DNA of 64,000 nt from Euonymus europaeus. Its lineage: Eukaryota; Streptophyta; Magnoliopsida; Celastrales; Celastraceae. The translations under genes and the position numbers were made by a program. The stretch spans positions 16,325,555-16,389,554 of the forward strand of contig OY756963.1 in the NCBI GenBank assembly GCA_963580455.1. The letters are read 5' to 3'. Under the pieces are notes generated by a model. The model was not told the origin of the DNA. It ran no database searches and was given only the letters and a program-made list of their open reading frames with translations. Below are positions 45,589 through 57,180 of the stretch, in pieces (position 1 is the first letter of the stretch; each line of letters begins with the position of its first letter).

Positions 45589-48500
45589 ATGGCACCCAGG
45601 AAACAACCACAGCAGCGTCTGGATGAGATTTATGAACGAGAGAATGCCGGGCGGATAGATCAGCGGATGGGACGGATTGAGCAAATGGTGGAGCAGCTAG
45701 CCACGGGGATGGCCAGCCTCATGCGCACTAATCCTAGGAATCACACGTTTACCAGAGATGACAGCCATCAAGGAGAACATTCCAGTGACGCGGGGGAAGA
45801 AAATTTTGACGAAACCCATCGACAACAGCGATTTTCCCAGTCTGGCGAGGATCGACGGCAATGGGAGTCCGGTATGCGCACTGAGATTCCGGAGTTCAAC
45901 GGAAATCTTCCACCGGAGGAATTTGTAGATTGGTTGGCCACAGTGGAAGAGATTCTTGAATTCAAAGGTGTTCCAGCAGACAAGCGAGTTCCGTTAGTGG
46001 CAACTCGATTCCGATCTCGTGCCACGGCTTGGTGGCAGCAGGTGAAGCTCACACGAAATCGACTGGGTAAACCCAAGATTAACACTTGGGAAAAATTAAA
46101 AAAACATATGCGATCTACCTTCCTTCCATATAACTTCCATCGCATTATGTACCAGCGTTTTCAGTCCCTCAGACAAGGCACTGGTTTGGTGGATGATTAT
46201 ACTACTGCATTTTACCAACTCCTGGCACGGAATGACATTCAAGAAACAGAGGATCAGCTGGTTGCACGGTTTGTGGGTGGCTTGAAGCCACAAATCAGGG
46301 ATACTATTAACTTATTGGACCCAATGACTGTTTCCAGTGCCCATCAACAAGCTGTCCACATTGAGAAACAAATGAGGCGAAGTAATACCAGTGGCAATTC
46401 CTTTCCTTTTGGCGGTACTAGTAGCGGAGGTCCTAGTTCTAGTGGAAGTAACCAAGTGGGGCGTAATATTACCCCCGTTGTTCCAGCTGCTAGAATTCCA
46501 GGGGGAAGTGGTCGATGTTATGGTTGTGGTGAAGTTGGCCATCGACAAGCTGACTGTCGAAAAAACACTGGGAAGAAGGCCCTTTTTGGGGAAGCTGATG
46601 AACTTGCTGAACAAACAACTACTCTTTCAGGGGAACCTTTGTATGACACAGACAAGGAAGAGGAAGAATTGGTGGCTGGTGATGAAGGCATTGCTTTGGT
46701 GATTAGAAGGGCTTGTTTGACTCCAAGGGTGATTGAGGAAGGATGGTTACGAACTAATATTTTTCAATCAACATGTACTATTAATGGCAAGGTTTGTCGA
46801 TTTGTTGTTGATGCTGGCAGTTGTGAAAATATTGTTTCTGATGAAGTGGTCCAAAAGTTGGGAATTAAGACTGAAAGACATCCTCATCCTTATAATTTGT
46901 CTTGGTTCAAGAAGGGTGGGGAAGTTGCGGTTTCACAGAGGGCTCTAGTGGCTTTTTCCATTGGGCTAAAATATAAAGATACTGTCTGGTGTGATGTAGT
47001 CACTATGGATGCCTGCCATCTTTTGTTAGGCAGGCCATGGCAGTACGATCGACATGTAGTTCACAATGGCCGCGAAAATACTTATACTTTCATTTTTCAG
47101 GGTGCTAAAATTGTTCTACTGCCACGTCAAGATGGTGTTCTATCTCAAGTCCCTCGGGACAGTGTTAACTTGTTGTCTTTTGCTGGTTTTGAGGCTGAAT
47201 TAAAGGACATCGATATTGTTTATGTGCTCATTGGGAAAGATATTGCGATTCCCTCCCCGGTGCCTAATGAAGTACAGCCATTGTTGATTGAATTTCAAGA
47301 CATATTTCCTGAGGAACTTCCAGATAGGCTGCCTCCATTAAGGGATATACAACACCACATTGACCTGGAACCCGGTGCTATGTTACCAAATAGGCCGCAT
47401 TACAGAATGAGTCCTAGTGAACATGAGGAGTTGAGAAGGCAAGTTGAGGCTCTTCTTGTCAAGGGGTATGTGCGTGAAAGCTTAAGTCCTTGTGCCGTTC
47501 CTGCTTTGCTCACCCCAAAAAAAGATGGTTCGTGGCGTATGTGTGTGGACAGTCGCGCCATTAACAAAATTACAGTGCGATATCGATTTCCCATTCCACG
47601 ACTTGACGATCTTCTTGATCAGATTAGTGGAGCCTCTATTTTTACGAAGCTTGATCTCAAGAGTGGGTATCATCAGATACGCATTCGGCCCGGTGACGAG
47701 TGGAAGACGGCATTCAAAACGCGCGAGGGGTTGTATGAATGGCTCGTGATGCCCTTTGGTTTGTCGAATGCGCCAAGTACCTTCATGAGAGTCATGAACC
47801 AAGCTCTGCGGCCTTTTATTGGCCAATTTGTCGTGGTCTATTTCGACGACATCCTCATTTTTAGCAAAAATGATGAGGAACACTGGCAGCATTTGCGTGA
47901 AGTCTTCACTGCCTTGCGTCGAGAGCACCTATTTGCAGCCTTGCACAAATGTGTTTTTATGGTCCCTCAGGTACTGTTTTTGGGTTATATCATTTCTAAA
48001 AATGGTTTACAGGTTGACGAATCTAAAATCGAAGCAGTGAAAGATTGGCCACGGCCTACCTCCATTACTGAGGTCCGCAGTTTTCATGGGCTGGCCTCCT
48101 TTTATAGGCGCTTCATCTCCCATTTCAGTACCATTATGGCACCTTTGACTGACTGCATGAAGGGAGTTCGGTTAGTGTGGACTGATGAAGCTGAGCAAGC
48201 CTTCCAATTGATTAAAGCTCGGCTTACCACAGCTCCTATTCTAATGCTTCCCAATTTTTCTCAACCATTTGAGCTTTATTGCGATGCCTCAAAATTGGGT
48301 ATTGGTGCTGTGCTTAGTCAACAATCCAAGCCTATCGCCTTTTATAGTGCCAAGCTCTCGGGGCCCAAGCTCAGATATAGTACTTATGATGTTGAATTTT
48401 ATGCGGTAGTGCAAGCTGTCAAACATTGGCGACATTATCTCTTTCACAGGGAATTTATTTTATTTACTGATCATGAAGCTCTCAAATATCTACATAGCCA

Positions 48501-49977
48501 AGCTAAAATTTCTGCTCGGCATGCTGGCTGGATCGCTTATCTTCAGGGTTTCACTTTTGTTGTTAAACACAAGTCAGGCGTGACAAATAAAGTAACTGAT
48601 GCCCTCAGTCGTCGTACAACGCTGTTAGTCACCATGCGAGTCATGGTGCCGGGCTGGGACTCTTTTCGAGATCTTTTAGCTACTGATCCTTCTTTCAGCC
48701 CTATCTTGGAGACCATACAAGCGGGTCAGTCTTCTGATTTTTTTCTCCACGATGGCTTCTTATTTCGAGGTACCCAGTTATGCATTCCTGAGTGCAGCCT
48801 CCGTTCCAAAATAATTCAGGAGCTTCATTGTGAGGGACATGTTGGTCGTGACCGTACTTTGGACCTGATTCAAGCTTCCTATTTTTGGCCTACACTTCGT
48901 AAAGAGGTGACTAAATTTGTACAAAGGTGTCGTGTTTGCCAAATCTCTAAGGGTGCTGCCACGAATGCGGGTCTTTATCTGCCACTTCCTATTCCGTCAC
49001 AGCCTTGGGTTGATATTAGTATGGATTTCGTGTTGGGCCTCCCTCGTACTCAACGCGGTAATGATTCCATTTTTGTCGTTGTCGACCGCTTCTCTAAAAT
49101 GGTTCATTTCATTCCCTGCAAAAAAACTACTGACGCTGTGAATGTTGCCCAACTCTATTTTCGGGAAGTGTATCGCCTCCATGGGCTTCCTTCTTCTATT
49201 GTCTCTGACCGGGATACCCGTTTCCTTAGCCACTTTTGGCGCAGTTTATGGCGAGCTCTTCGCACTGACTTGAACTTTAGTAGTGCATATCACCCTCAGA
49301 CAGACGGGCAAACGGAGGTTGTCAATCGTTCCTTGGGAAATCTTTTGCGTTGTTTGGTTGGTGATCATCCTAAGAAATGGGACCAAGTTCTCTGTCAAGC
49401 CGAGTTTGCCCATAATCATGCCACTAATCGCAGCTCGGGATTTAGTCCTTTTCAAATAGTCTACGCTGTGGTCCCTCGTGGTCCTCTTGATTTCCTGCCA
49501 TTTCCCGACCATACTCGTGTGCATGGTAAAGCTGAGGTTCTCGTGCAAGGCTTGTCTGATGTCCACAAAGCTGTCTATGACAATCTTTCCACCTCCTCTT
49601 CACACTATAAGCTTGCTGCTGATTCCAAGCGTCGGCATGTGGATTTTGCTGTTGGTGATTTCGTTTGGGCTATTCTCACAAAGGATCGTTATCCTGCTGG
49701 TACCTATTCCAAATTGACTGCTAAGAAGATTGGCCCTGTGGAGATTATTGCCAAAATAAATTCGAATGCCTACCGCCTTAAACTTCCCAGCCATATTCGT
49801 ACTACAGATGTTTTTAATGTCAAGCATCTTCTTCCATTCCATGGCGATTCCTCTGATGATGATCTAGTTACTCATTCGCGGTCGAATGTTTCTGCTCCTG
49901 GGGGGTATGATGCAGGGCAGCGTCTTGAAGCCACAGCTTTGGCCTTCATGGAACACTGGGACAAGAGGCAGGAATAG
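45589..49977 (+). CDS. Ty3/gypsy gag-pol polyprotein, 1462 aa, intact
   Basis: ATG at 45589, no internal stop. In order: coiled N-terminus and retrotransposon Gag (about 95-250), CCHC knuckle (CYGCGEVGHRQADC, about 308), aspartic protease with VVDAGSCENIV (about 404, DAG where D-S/T-G is usual), reverse transcriptase with YFDDIL (about 749), RNase H starting YCDASKLGIGAVLS (about 894), integrase HHCC region (HVGRDRTLDL ... CRVC, about 1083-1119), and core with MDFVLGLP, SDRDTRF and GQTEVVNRSL (about 1144-1240). The C-terminus reads IRTTDVFNVKHLLPFHGDSS without a recognisable chromodomain. The last 23 residues are encoded in the 3' LTR. It is a plant gypsy lineage; the exact clade (CRM, Reina or other) was not resolved. 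Confidence 0.95.
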   Translation: MAPRKQPQQRLDEIYERENAGRIDQRMGRIEQMVEQLATGMASLMRTNPRNHTFTRDDSHQGEHSSDAGEENFDETHRQQRFSQSGEDRRQWESGMRTEIPEFNGNLPPEEFVDWLATVEEILEFKGVPADKRVPLVATRFRSRATAWWQQVKLTRNRLGKPKINTWEKLKKHMRSTFLPYNFHRIMYQRFQSLRQGTGLVDDYTTAFYQLLARNDIQETEDQLVARFVGGLKPQIRDTINLLDPMTVSSAHQQAVHIEKQMRRSNTSGNSFPFGGTSSGGPSSSGSNQVGRNITPVVPAARIPGGSGRCYGCGEVGHRQADCRKNTGKKALFGEADELAEQTTTLSGEPLYDTDKEEEELVAGDEGIALVIRRACLTPRVIEEGWLRTNIFQSTCTINGKVCRFVVDAGSCENIVSDEVVQKLGIKTERHPHPYNLSWFKKGGEVAVSQRALVAFSIGLKYKDTVWCDVVTMDACHLLLGRPWQYDRHVVHNGRENTYTFIFQGAKIVLLPRQDGVLSQVPRDSVNLLSFAGFEAELKDIDIVYVLIGKDIAIPSPVPNEVQPLLIEFQDIFPEELPDRLPPLRDIQHHIDLEPGAMLPNRPHYRMSPSEHEELRRQVEALLVKGYVRESLSPCAVPALLTPKKDGSWRMCVDSRAINKITVRYRFPIPRLDDLLDQISGASIFTKLDLKSGYHQIRIRPGDEWKTAFKTREGLYEWLVMPFGLSNAPSTFMRVMNQALRPFIGQFVVVYFDDILIFSKNDEEHWQHLREVFTALRREHLFAALHKCVFMVPQVLFLGYIISKNGLQVDESKIEAVKDWPRPTSITEVRSFHGLASFYRRFISHFSTIMAPLTDCMKGVRLVWTDEAEQAFQLIKARLTTAPILMLPNFSQPFELYCDASKLGIGAVLSQQSKPIAFYSAKLSGPKLRYSTYDVEFYAVVQAVKHWRHYLFHREFILFTDHEALKYLHSQAKISARHAGWIAYLQGFTFVVKHKSGVTNKVTDALSRRTTLLVTMRVMVPGWDSFRDLLATDPSFSPILETIQAGQSSDFFLHDGFLFRGTQLCIPECSLRSKIIQELHCEGHVGRDRTLDLIQASYFWPTLRKEVTKFVQRCRVCQISKGAATNAGLYLPLPIPSQPWVDISMDFVLGLPRTQRGNDSIFVVVDRFSKMVHFIPCKKTTDAVNVAQLYFREVYRLHGLPSSIVSDRDTRFLSHFWRSLWRALRTDLNFSSAYHPQTDGQTEVVNRSLGNLLRCLVGDHPKKWDQVLCQAEFAHNHATNRSSGFSPFQIVYAVVPRGPLDFLPFPDHTRVHGKAEVLVQGLSDVHKAVYDNLSTSSSHYKLAADSKRRHVDFAVGDFVWAILTKDRYPAGTYSKLTAKKIGPVEIIAKINSNAYRLKLPSHIRTTDVFNVKHLLPFHGDSSDDDLVTHSRSNVSAPGGYDAGQRLEATALAFMEHWDKRQE

Positions 49978-50365
49978 TTCTTATTTTAGTATTCCTTGTA
50001 GTATGTTTGCTTTGGACTTGTTTTGTTTGTTTGTTCGGCCCATTGTCTCTAGTGGCCCATTTTGTTTTGTGCCTTTTATGTGTTAGGGTTGGATCGAATG
50101 AAGTAGTTTTTGAGAATCTGAATGAAATTAGAAGAAGCACGCAGCTTCCTTCTCCAGTCCTTGTTCTTGTATGAACTTGAACTGATCTTCCTATATCCTG
50201 GGTATTCTTTGACTAAACGGGTTCATAGGAATTATCTCTGTTTATTGTAATTTGTTGTTGACAGTTGTGTGTTAATTTGGATTGCAACTGGAGGTTGCTG
50301 GTATCGTCTTATTCAGTGTTGCCTGTAGCAGTTGTGTTTCAGAATTGTAAGCTAAGGCTGCGCCA
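49908..50365 (+). repeat. 3' LTR of gypsy element
   Basis: 458 bp. The gag-pol stop codon (49975-49977) lies 70 bp inside it. Its right end is about 490 bp upstream of the monooxygenase start codon. Confidence 0.96.
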
Positions 50366-50370
50366 GTCTC

Positions 50371-50852
50371 TGTCTAGTGTGCGTGTGTTACTTCATCGGG
50401 AAAAAAAAAAGACCCATTGGGTCTATAGTGGTGGGTTTGATGTTGGTTGAATCTTGTGTGCAGTCCCCGTAAACATGTAAAACTTTTCAAAGATCTATAT
50501 TGGGTAGTTAGCGTGTGTGTATACTAGATATATTGAATTCCGCGTTACTTATAATTATCGATTTTAAATAATGACGTGTATGATTTCTCTATGGTATGTG
50601 TTACTTCCTCGAGGAAGATGAAATATGTTCCATTTTGATCATTAATATTGAAAAAATGGTGGTCAATCCATGTTTGACCTTGATCTAAGGGTAATGGTAT
50701 TTGCACCCCATTTCTTCCGAAACAGGAACGCTACGCCTTTCATTGGGCCACTTGTTTGTTAATCGCAACCAGAGATTTAGTCCTTACAAGTCGCAACCAG
50801 AGATTTAATACGTCTCCCACTCAAATAATCACAGAATTTGCACACCACATCC
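50371..50852. other. proximal promoter and leader of monooxygenase gene
   Basis: No transposon or coding signal. It would contain the proximal promoter and 5' leader of the gene starting at 50853; no clear TATA box was singled out. Confidence 0.45.
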
Positions 50853-53753
50853 ATGGCGGTAGCATCACCTTCTCTTCTTCTGCATATGGAGCACCATCGC
50901 TCACCACCGGCTTTGCACCATCTTCGCAGTAGAACATTTTCGCAGAAGCACTCTTTCTCTGGAGTACAAAACAGAGCAAGAAAAATACGTGTATCGCTTT
51001 CCAGGGCCGAAGCTGATATCAGAGAAGAGGAAATTGTTATCGTAGGCGCCGGAATTGCGGGTCTGGCAACGGCTGTGTCTCTCCACAGGTTGCGTTTAAA
51101 ACCTGATACTTTTTCTTAATAGAAATATCCTTTCTAATGTTCAAAAATTATGTCATTCTCCGTTCACAATGGGTATGACTTGTTGCTAAAAGAATTTTAG
51201 AGACAATGGGATGCAACTTCTTAAGCATTATATTTTCATTTATTGATTTCAACTGGTACATCTTCTTTGAACTTTATTTTTTACTATCTTCACTAAATTA
51301 TGGTCATAAATTACTCCAGTGCTGTGTAATTTTTGTGGATCTTGTTTAGGCTTGGGGTTGGATCACTGGTTCTTGAGCAGGCAGATTCACTTCGAACTGG
51401 GGGAACATCACTCACTCTTTTCAAAAATGGGTGGCGGGTTTTGGATGCAATGGGAGTTGGAAACACTCTCAGGAGTCAATTCCTTGAAATTCAAGCGTAA
51501 GCTTGTGATTCTAGTTCTTTCAAGGGTAACCTGTGCTTGTGCATGTATGCATCATTATTTGGGTTGATGCCATTTGATTTCCCTTTACACTAGCACGATT
51601 TTTCTCTTCTTGTGGACAATGAAGGATGAGCTAGTTGATACTCCAGTTAGAGTACATTAGGCTGTTTGTAGCAGTGATTTCTTTAGCGGAGCTTTAACTT
51701 GTATAAAAACCACTGTATTTTGTGAATCAAGTTAAGGGGACTATATACAACCTTGATCACCAAATCTATTGAAGCCGTGTAGTTGAAATTTCAACTTTAG
51801 CATGCTTTCTTAGAACTGTAGGGTATTCAATATTGAATATTAGGCTTTGATGTCTATAATGCATGCATTCTTAAGAGTGATATTCTTGAGCCTAGCTGTA
51901 AAAAAAAGGGAATCCGAAAATCTGGGGTTAGAAGTGGGTCTAGTATGGCCCTGCCTTAAAGAGTTCCCACGTCCTCATCTTCCTTATTTTCTTTTCCTAA
52001 ATTTTGTTTTCAATCTGTTCAATAAATTGTGTTTGCCATTCAGATTCCAAAAATGAATGAAGAAATTTTATTCTTACAATTTCTTAATATGACAAGGTGA
52101 AGTAAACTTAATGTGTGGAAGATGAAGAGATCAATACTTGGTTGGATTAGGGCGTTTCAAGTAAATCATCTTACTATTTTTCTGAATGTGCTCCTCGTAT
52201 CAGCTGTGCAGGATGACTGTGAAGTCAGAAGAAGGAAGGGAGCTGCGCTCCTTCACATTCAAGGATGAAGATGAAAGGTATTGCTTCTCATGTATTCTAG
52301 ATAATATGAGTTTGATTTTTGTTTATCCCTAATAATTTATTTATATTTGGAACAGCCAAGAGGTGCGCGCCGTGGAGAGGAGAATACTTTTGGAAACTCT
52401 AGCAAATGAGTTGCCACCTGGGGCAGTTCAGTTCTCATCAAAGTTGGAAAAGATTGGAACAAGTGAAAATGGTGGCGCTCTTTTGGACTTTGAGGATGGA
52501 AGGCAATTACTTGCAAAGGTTAGTGAACTTGACTAAGTTTGCTTGGCCTATTTTGTTGCAGAGGCATGCCTTTTGTCGATGTGAGTTTTAGATTCACTTC
52601 CTTTATACATCAACATAGTTTAAGTCAAATTGCTTACCTTTCTATCTCTATTCGTCTTTTACATTTAACATCGTCTATTATTCACGTAAGTGTGTCAATT
52701 ATATTATATTCAGTTGCCAAATAAGATTAGTTTATTTTTTGGGTTTTATCGTCTCAATTTCGGCTTTCTTGAACAGATTGTTATCGGATGTGATGGGATT
52801 CGTTCTCCAGTGGCTAAGTGGATGGGTTTCTCTGAGCCGAAGTATGTTGGCCATTGTGCTTTTCGGGGACTTGGATATTTCCCTGATGGCCATCCACTTG
52901 AACCAAAAGTGAATTACATCTATGGAAGGGGATTGCGTGCTGGATATGTTCCTGTTTCTCTCACAAAAGTCTACTGGTTCATCTGCTTCAACAGTTCATC
53001 TCCAGGTCTATTATCATTCTATAAATGGATGAAGAGGTTTTGTTTTGTTTTTATTTTTATTTTTAATAATCCTCTTTCAAACACCAGAAAATGTGAGGAG
53101 CCAAATTTGGGCTTCTATCAAGAAAGATTCATCCCCATCTAACTCAGCCGTCATTGGGTTGGACACTTAATAGCTATCTCAAGGTCTTTGTGGGAAGAAA
53201 ATGTGAGAAAACACTCGTTTGCTTTATTGCAGGTCCCAGAATTAGTGATCCATCCATGTTGAAGAAGCAAGCTAAAGAACTCGTCAGGAACTGGCCTTGT
53301 GAACTGTTGAATTTGATAGAGCTCACCCCAGATGAAACAATTATAAGAACTCCTTTGGTGGACCGTTGGCTGTGGCCAGCTGTAAGCCCTTCTGTGTCCT
53401 CTGGCAAAGCTGTGCTAGTTGGAGATGCATGGCACCCAATGACGCCCAACCTTGGGCAAGGCGCGTGTTGTGCTCTGGAAGATGCAGTAGTTTTGGCTAG
53501 AAAGCTTGCAAAGGCATTAAAATCTGAACCTTCAACATTAGAAGCGGCTCTCAGATCATATGAAAAAGAGAGATGGTCCCGTGTATTCCCATTAACCATA
53601 CGGGCAAATCTTGTTGGATCACTTCTGCAATGGGAGGACCCAGTAATTTGTTCTGTTCGCAACAACTTTATCATACCTAAGCTTGTTAGGATTGGATCAT
53701 TATTAAAGCATACAAATTTTGATTGTAAGCCTCTAGAGACGTCAAAAAACTAA
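50853..53753 (+). CDS. FAD-dependent monooxygenase, CTF2/MO type, 6 exons, 453 aa
   Basis: Exons 50853-51088, 51350-51496, 52212-52277, 52356-52518, 52777-53005, 53233-53753 total 1362 bp, in frame, all GT-AG. The start is ATG (MAVASPSLLLHMEHH). Residues 1 to about 50 are rich in S, R and H with few acids, consistent with a chloroplast transit peptide. The FAD fold follows: IVIVGAGIAGLATAVSLHR (GxGxxG, about 59-77), RAVERRILLETLA, the DG motif VIGCDGIRSPVAKW, and the GD motif VLVGDAWHPMTPNLGQGACC. This matches plant single-component aromatic-ring-hydroxylase-like monooxygenases (Arabidopsis CTF2A/MO1 group), which use NAD(P)H and O2; the substrate is unknown. A gypsy element now sits just upstream. 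Confidence 0.93.
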
Positions 53754-54785
53754 TGAACTTTTGTATCTTGATATCAGTAAGACTTGGATTCTTGTACCCT
53801 TTAGCCTGGTGAAGGTTCCCACTCTGTCTTGGACCTCCAGCTTGTGTACTTGCTGTAATTATTTGTATAGAAACATTTACGAGTTTCTCGAGAGTTATAA
53901 ATACACTTGTACCACTCAAGTTAAAGAATTGGGCGAAATTTATGATATAGAGATCTGTAAAAGAAGACTTGATTCATCTTATCAGCACCCTATTCTGACA
54001 AATCTCTGAAACAACTAGCTCTATGGCTTCTTCTCTATCAATCAAGATTGAGGAGCTTAAACCCAATATAATCAACAACAGTTCCCACTGGAGAGATTGT
54101 CTACGAGGTGTTTAGTAGGGAAAATAAGCTGAGCGTTTCCCTAATAAAACGGATACTCTAAATGCTTAGAAAGCTTGAAAGCAAGAGCCAACTATGAAAT
54201 CCAGTGCCTAAATGTGTTGATAGATTAAACAAGTCAAAAGGTAGTTACGCTCTTCCCTATGGGGTTTCACTTGAGTGGATGTATTTCTCCCATAGATAGA
54301 GAGTGTCTGTGAAAAAAAGAGAGGTAAACTTGTCATTAAGCTAACTAAAACATTAAATGTGTACTTATTGGACTAAGATTCAAAAACTTAAAAATGTATT
54401 GTGCTACAAAAACTTTTAAAATACTAAATAGAATAAGAAGTTCATATAAAGGATTTCCAACAAAAAAACCATAAATTAATGATTAATAAAATAAATAATT
54501 TTGATCTCTTTTTATTATATTTACGCACAAAATTAGAAAGGTGGTAGTGTTATTTTTATGAAAATAATTAATTTTCAAGTTATGTGAATTTTCAAATAGA
54601 AAATTTGTAATTAACCATAAAAATTGTACATCTACATGTGTACGGTTTATGTACAATGAACACTTGTCTTTATTAATAGTGTAAAAAATCATGCACAACA
54701 AAACAATGATGTGACAGGCATAGGGGGTTTGGGGTAGGGGTATAGGAGGGGGTTTGTTTAACAGTACCCTTTTTATAGCCAGAGA
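53754..54785. other. 3' flank of monooxygenase gene and intergenic
   Basis: No further gene recognised. A G-rich stretch (about 54718-54752) stands out against AT-rich surroundings. Confidence 0.55.
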
Positions 54786-55161
54786 TATTTTATTATTGGA
54801 TTTGAAGTAGGTGTTGGGAGTGGTAGGGATATTTATATATGGAGTGATGGTTGTCAGGAGTAAAAGGTGGTAGGGTATTTTTCGAGCTCAAGAATCTCGC
54901 ATCTCTTGTCCAAGGTGAATGAGCTCATGATTGGAGGCTGTAGGAATTGGAATGTGTCATTGATTAATTTTATCTTTCATCCGTTAGAAGTGGATGACAT
55001 TTTGAAAATTCCTCTCGCTAATAATTGACAAAGTGACTCAGTATTTTAGGCCCCCTCATCGTTGGACTGCTTCTCCATTAGGAGTGCTTTCACTATACTT
55101 GAGCCTTAAGATTTTCGGCCTCTCAACATCCAGCCCCTGAACCCTCTACTCTTTGGAAATA
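54786..55161 (+). pseudogene. LINE (L1-type) fragment, upstream half
   Basis: Reads in pieces as VGSGRDIYIWSDG (the VGNG...IW.D block of plant LINE C-termini), VDDILKIPL, then FSIRSAF, with stops between. This is the segment before the zinc-binding domain of non-LTR reverse transcriptase proteins. It stops at the solo LTR inserted at 55162 and resumes at 56804. Confidence 0.65.
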
Positions 55162-56803
55162 TGTAGTACCCTGAGTCATTAAGCAGCTTTAAGTGAAAAC
55201 AAAATTAAAATAAATAGCTTTTAATTTATGAATTTTAAATTAATCTAACTATACAAAATAAGGTAGGTGGTAATTAAAATAAGTAAATTATACGACTATG
55301 TTGTAAGCTAGTACTGATATGGGTGGAAATAATTAGGAAGGATAATGGTAGAAAATGGATAAAAGATTAATTAGGAAATACAAATTAAATAAAAATGGGG
55401 CACAAATTTTGAGATGGGAGGAAACCTGAAAACCTAACCCTAAAATCAAACCAGTGGGAGGGGGGGTGACGAACGATGAACTTTTTGGCACGGAAAGAAC
55501 AAGCGAAGCACGACACTAGATTACGCAGTTTTTGGCCGGCTATCAGGTAAAACACTACCAAAAATGGAGGAATCATGCCATAACTGGTCGGTACATGCCA
55601 ATCGAGGGTCTCACCATGCCTCCATGTGCGGTCACCCGTCAGTGGAAACAACCGGGTCAAGAGGACCCTCATACAAGGGAGACAGAATGACCAGGTCAGG
55701 CTAACCCAGTGGGTTGGGCAGACCCGTATGGGGGGTTGACCAAGGGTTGCAGGGTTGACCAATTAAATTATGAATAATTAATTTTAATAGGTATTTATGA
55801 TATGATGTAATATTTTGAATTGCAGGAAATAAAGTTTTAAATCAAACTTAACAGAATTTAGGGAAGTCATGACCAGGTATGTAATACTTCCATCTGTGTG
55901 ACGGATTATTGTGTTCATTGATAATATGTTTTGGATAGGTGCTAAGATGAAGTGTTGATATGAGGTGCTATGCTGAATTGTGATGACTATGAGAATGATT
56001 GATGTTGTTTTGACTGATTTATGTATTTATGTATTTTTGTATTGTATATTGTTATATGATTGGTATGGTACAATATTTATGACATTCACATAGTGGGAAA
56101 GGAAAAAGGTTTATGGACCTGATACATTTTCTACAGAGGGGGTATACTGGAAAAGTTTGTTGATGAGGTTATTAACGATAAGGTATTCTCTGGAAGAATA
56201 CCAAGAGGAAAAATCTCAACCGGTTACTCTGTAGCAGTGTATTATGGTTAAAGACCCAAATACTGAAAAAATGTTTTAATATGGATAGAATCGAGGTCAT
56301 GCTAATGTTACTTAATTGCTTATTGTATGTAGTGTGATTGCATACGTATTACTTGCTGGGCGTTGGCTCATTGTATTCCGTGATGCAGATAACGAATCAT
56401 ATGAAGAATATGCAGATTTGATTGCTGTAGGATTGCTACAGATCCTTAAAGATGGTGCTCATGTGAAAGGGATTTAGTATTATGTAGTTGAATAGTTTGG
56501 ATAGTGAAATTATTGTTATGCTATTATAATTAGATATAAATTGTTTAGAGTAAATTATGACATAGTGTTTAGACTTCTGCGGAGTTCTACTTCGTGCTAT
56601 TATGTTATTATGATGGATTAGAGAATTTAAGGTTGACACCTTTGTTTGCAAGAATATATCATTTTATTTAGAAAGTCTATGTATCGATGTGAAAATCATT
56701 AAGATTGAAGATGCTATATAATAGGGATTGCATTAATGGTTAAATAGGTAGCATCCTAGAGGTGAACTCTTGATAAATGGAAGTTTTGGGATAGGGTGTT
56801 ACA
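55162..56803 (+). mobile_element. solo LTR, gypsy-type, 1.64 kb, inserted in LINE
   Basis: Starts TGTAGTACCCTGAG and ends GGGTGTTACA, forms typical of plant gypsy LTRs. A CTTGCTGGGCGTTGGCTCAT block near 56351 resembles the corresponding block in the solo LTR at 25992. Flanks are AAATA (55157-55161) and AAATT (56804-56808), a duplication with one mismatch. The interrupted LINE reading (LWK before, IWQL after) supports the boundaries independently. Confidence 0.78.
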
Positions 56804-57082
56804 AAATTAATTTGGCAATTATAGTTGTCTAATCAAGTCAAGTTGGTTATGTGGCGTGCGTGTATTTTATGTTTGCCCACTCGTGCCAACTTAAGTGGCA
56901 GAGGGATTCCTGTGAAGGTGAATTGTGTTGTGTGCGGGTATCATGAGGAGTCAACCTCGCATCTCCTTCTAGATTGTTGCATGGCACGATCTTGTTGGAC
57001 CTTGCTGAGGTTGGATGATATATTGCAATGGATTCATGAAGAGCTTTTCTTTGATTCGGTAATCTCTTTGAATGCTCCCTAA
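56804..57082 (+). pseudogene. LINE fragment, zinc-binding (zf-RVT) end
   Basis: SNQVKLVMWRACILCLPTRA followed by CVVCGYHEESTSHLLLDCCM is the zinc-binding domain of plant LINE reverse transcriptases (C-x2-C, H, C). It ends at a TAA at 57080. Together with 54786-55161 it is one LINE remnant split by the solo LTR. Confidence 0.85.
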
Positions 57083-57180
57083 TCTAGCTCGAAGTTAGCT
57101 AAGGTGGCAAGGATGTGTTGGTACTTATGAAATAATCGAAACAAAAAATCTTTGAGATGATATTTGTGTGGTTCCATGGA

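Larger units (their letters stand above)
45101..50365 (+). mobile_element. intact Ty3/gypsy LTR retrotransposon
   Basis: Two 458-bp LTRs (45101-45558 and 49908-50365) start TGATGCAGGG, end GGCTGCGCCA, and look identical base for base. GTCTC lies outside both ends (45096-45100 and 50366-50370), an exact 5-bp duplication. A tRNA-Met-type primer site (TGGTATCGGAG at 45561) follows the 5' LTR after two bases, and a G run (CTGGGGGGTA) precedes the 3' LTR. One uninterrupted gag-pol frame spans the interior. All parts needed for autonomy appear present, so this is a very recent insertion. Confidence 0.96.

Noticed and set aside
55385..55762. 125-codon minus-strand open frame
   Set aside because: It lies wholly within the gypsy-type solo LTR and resembles no protein; a chance frame.
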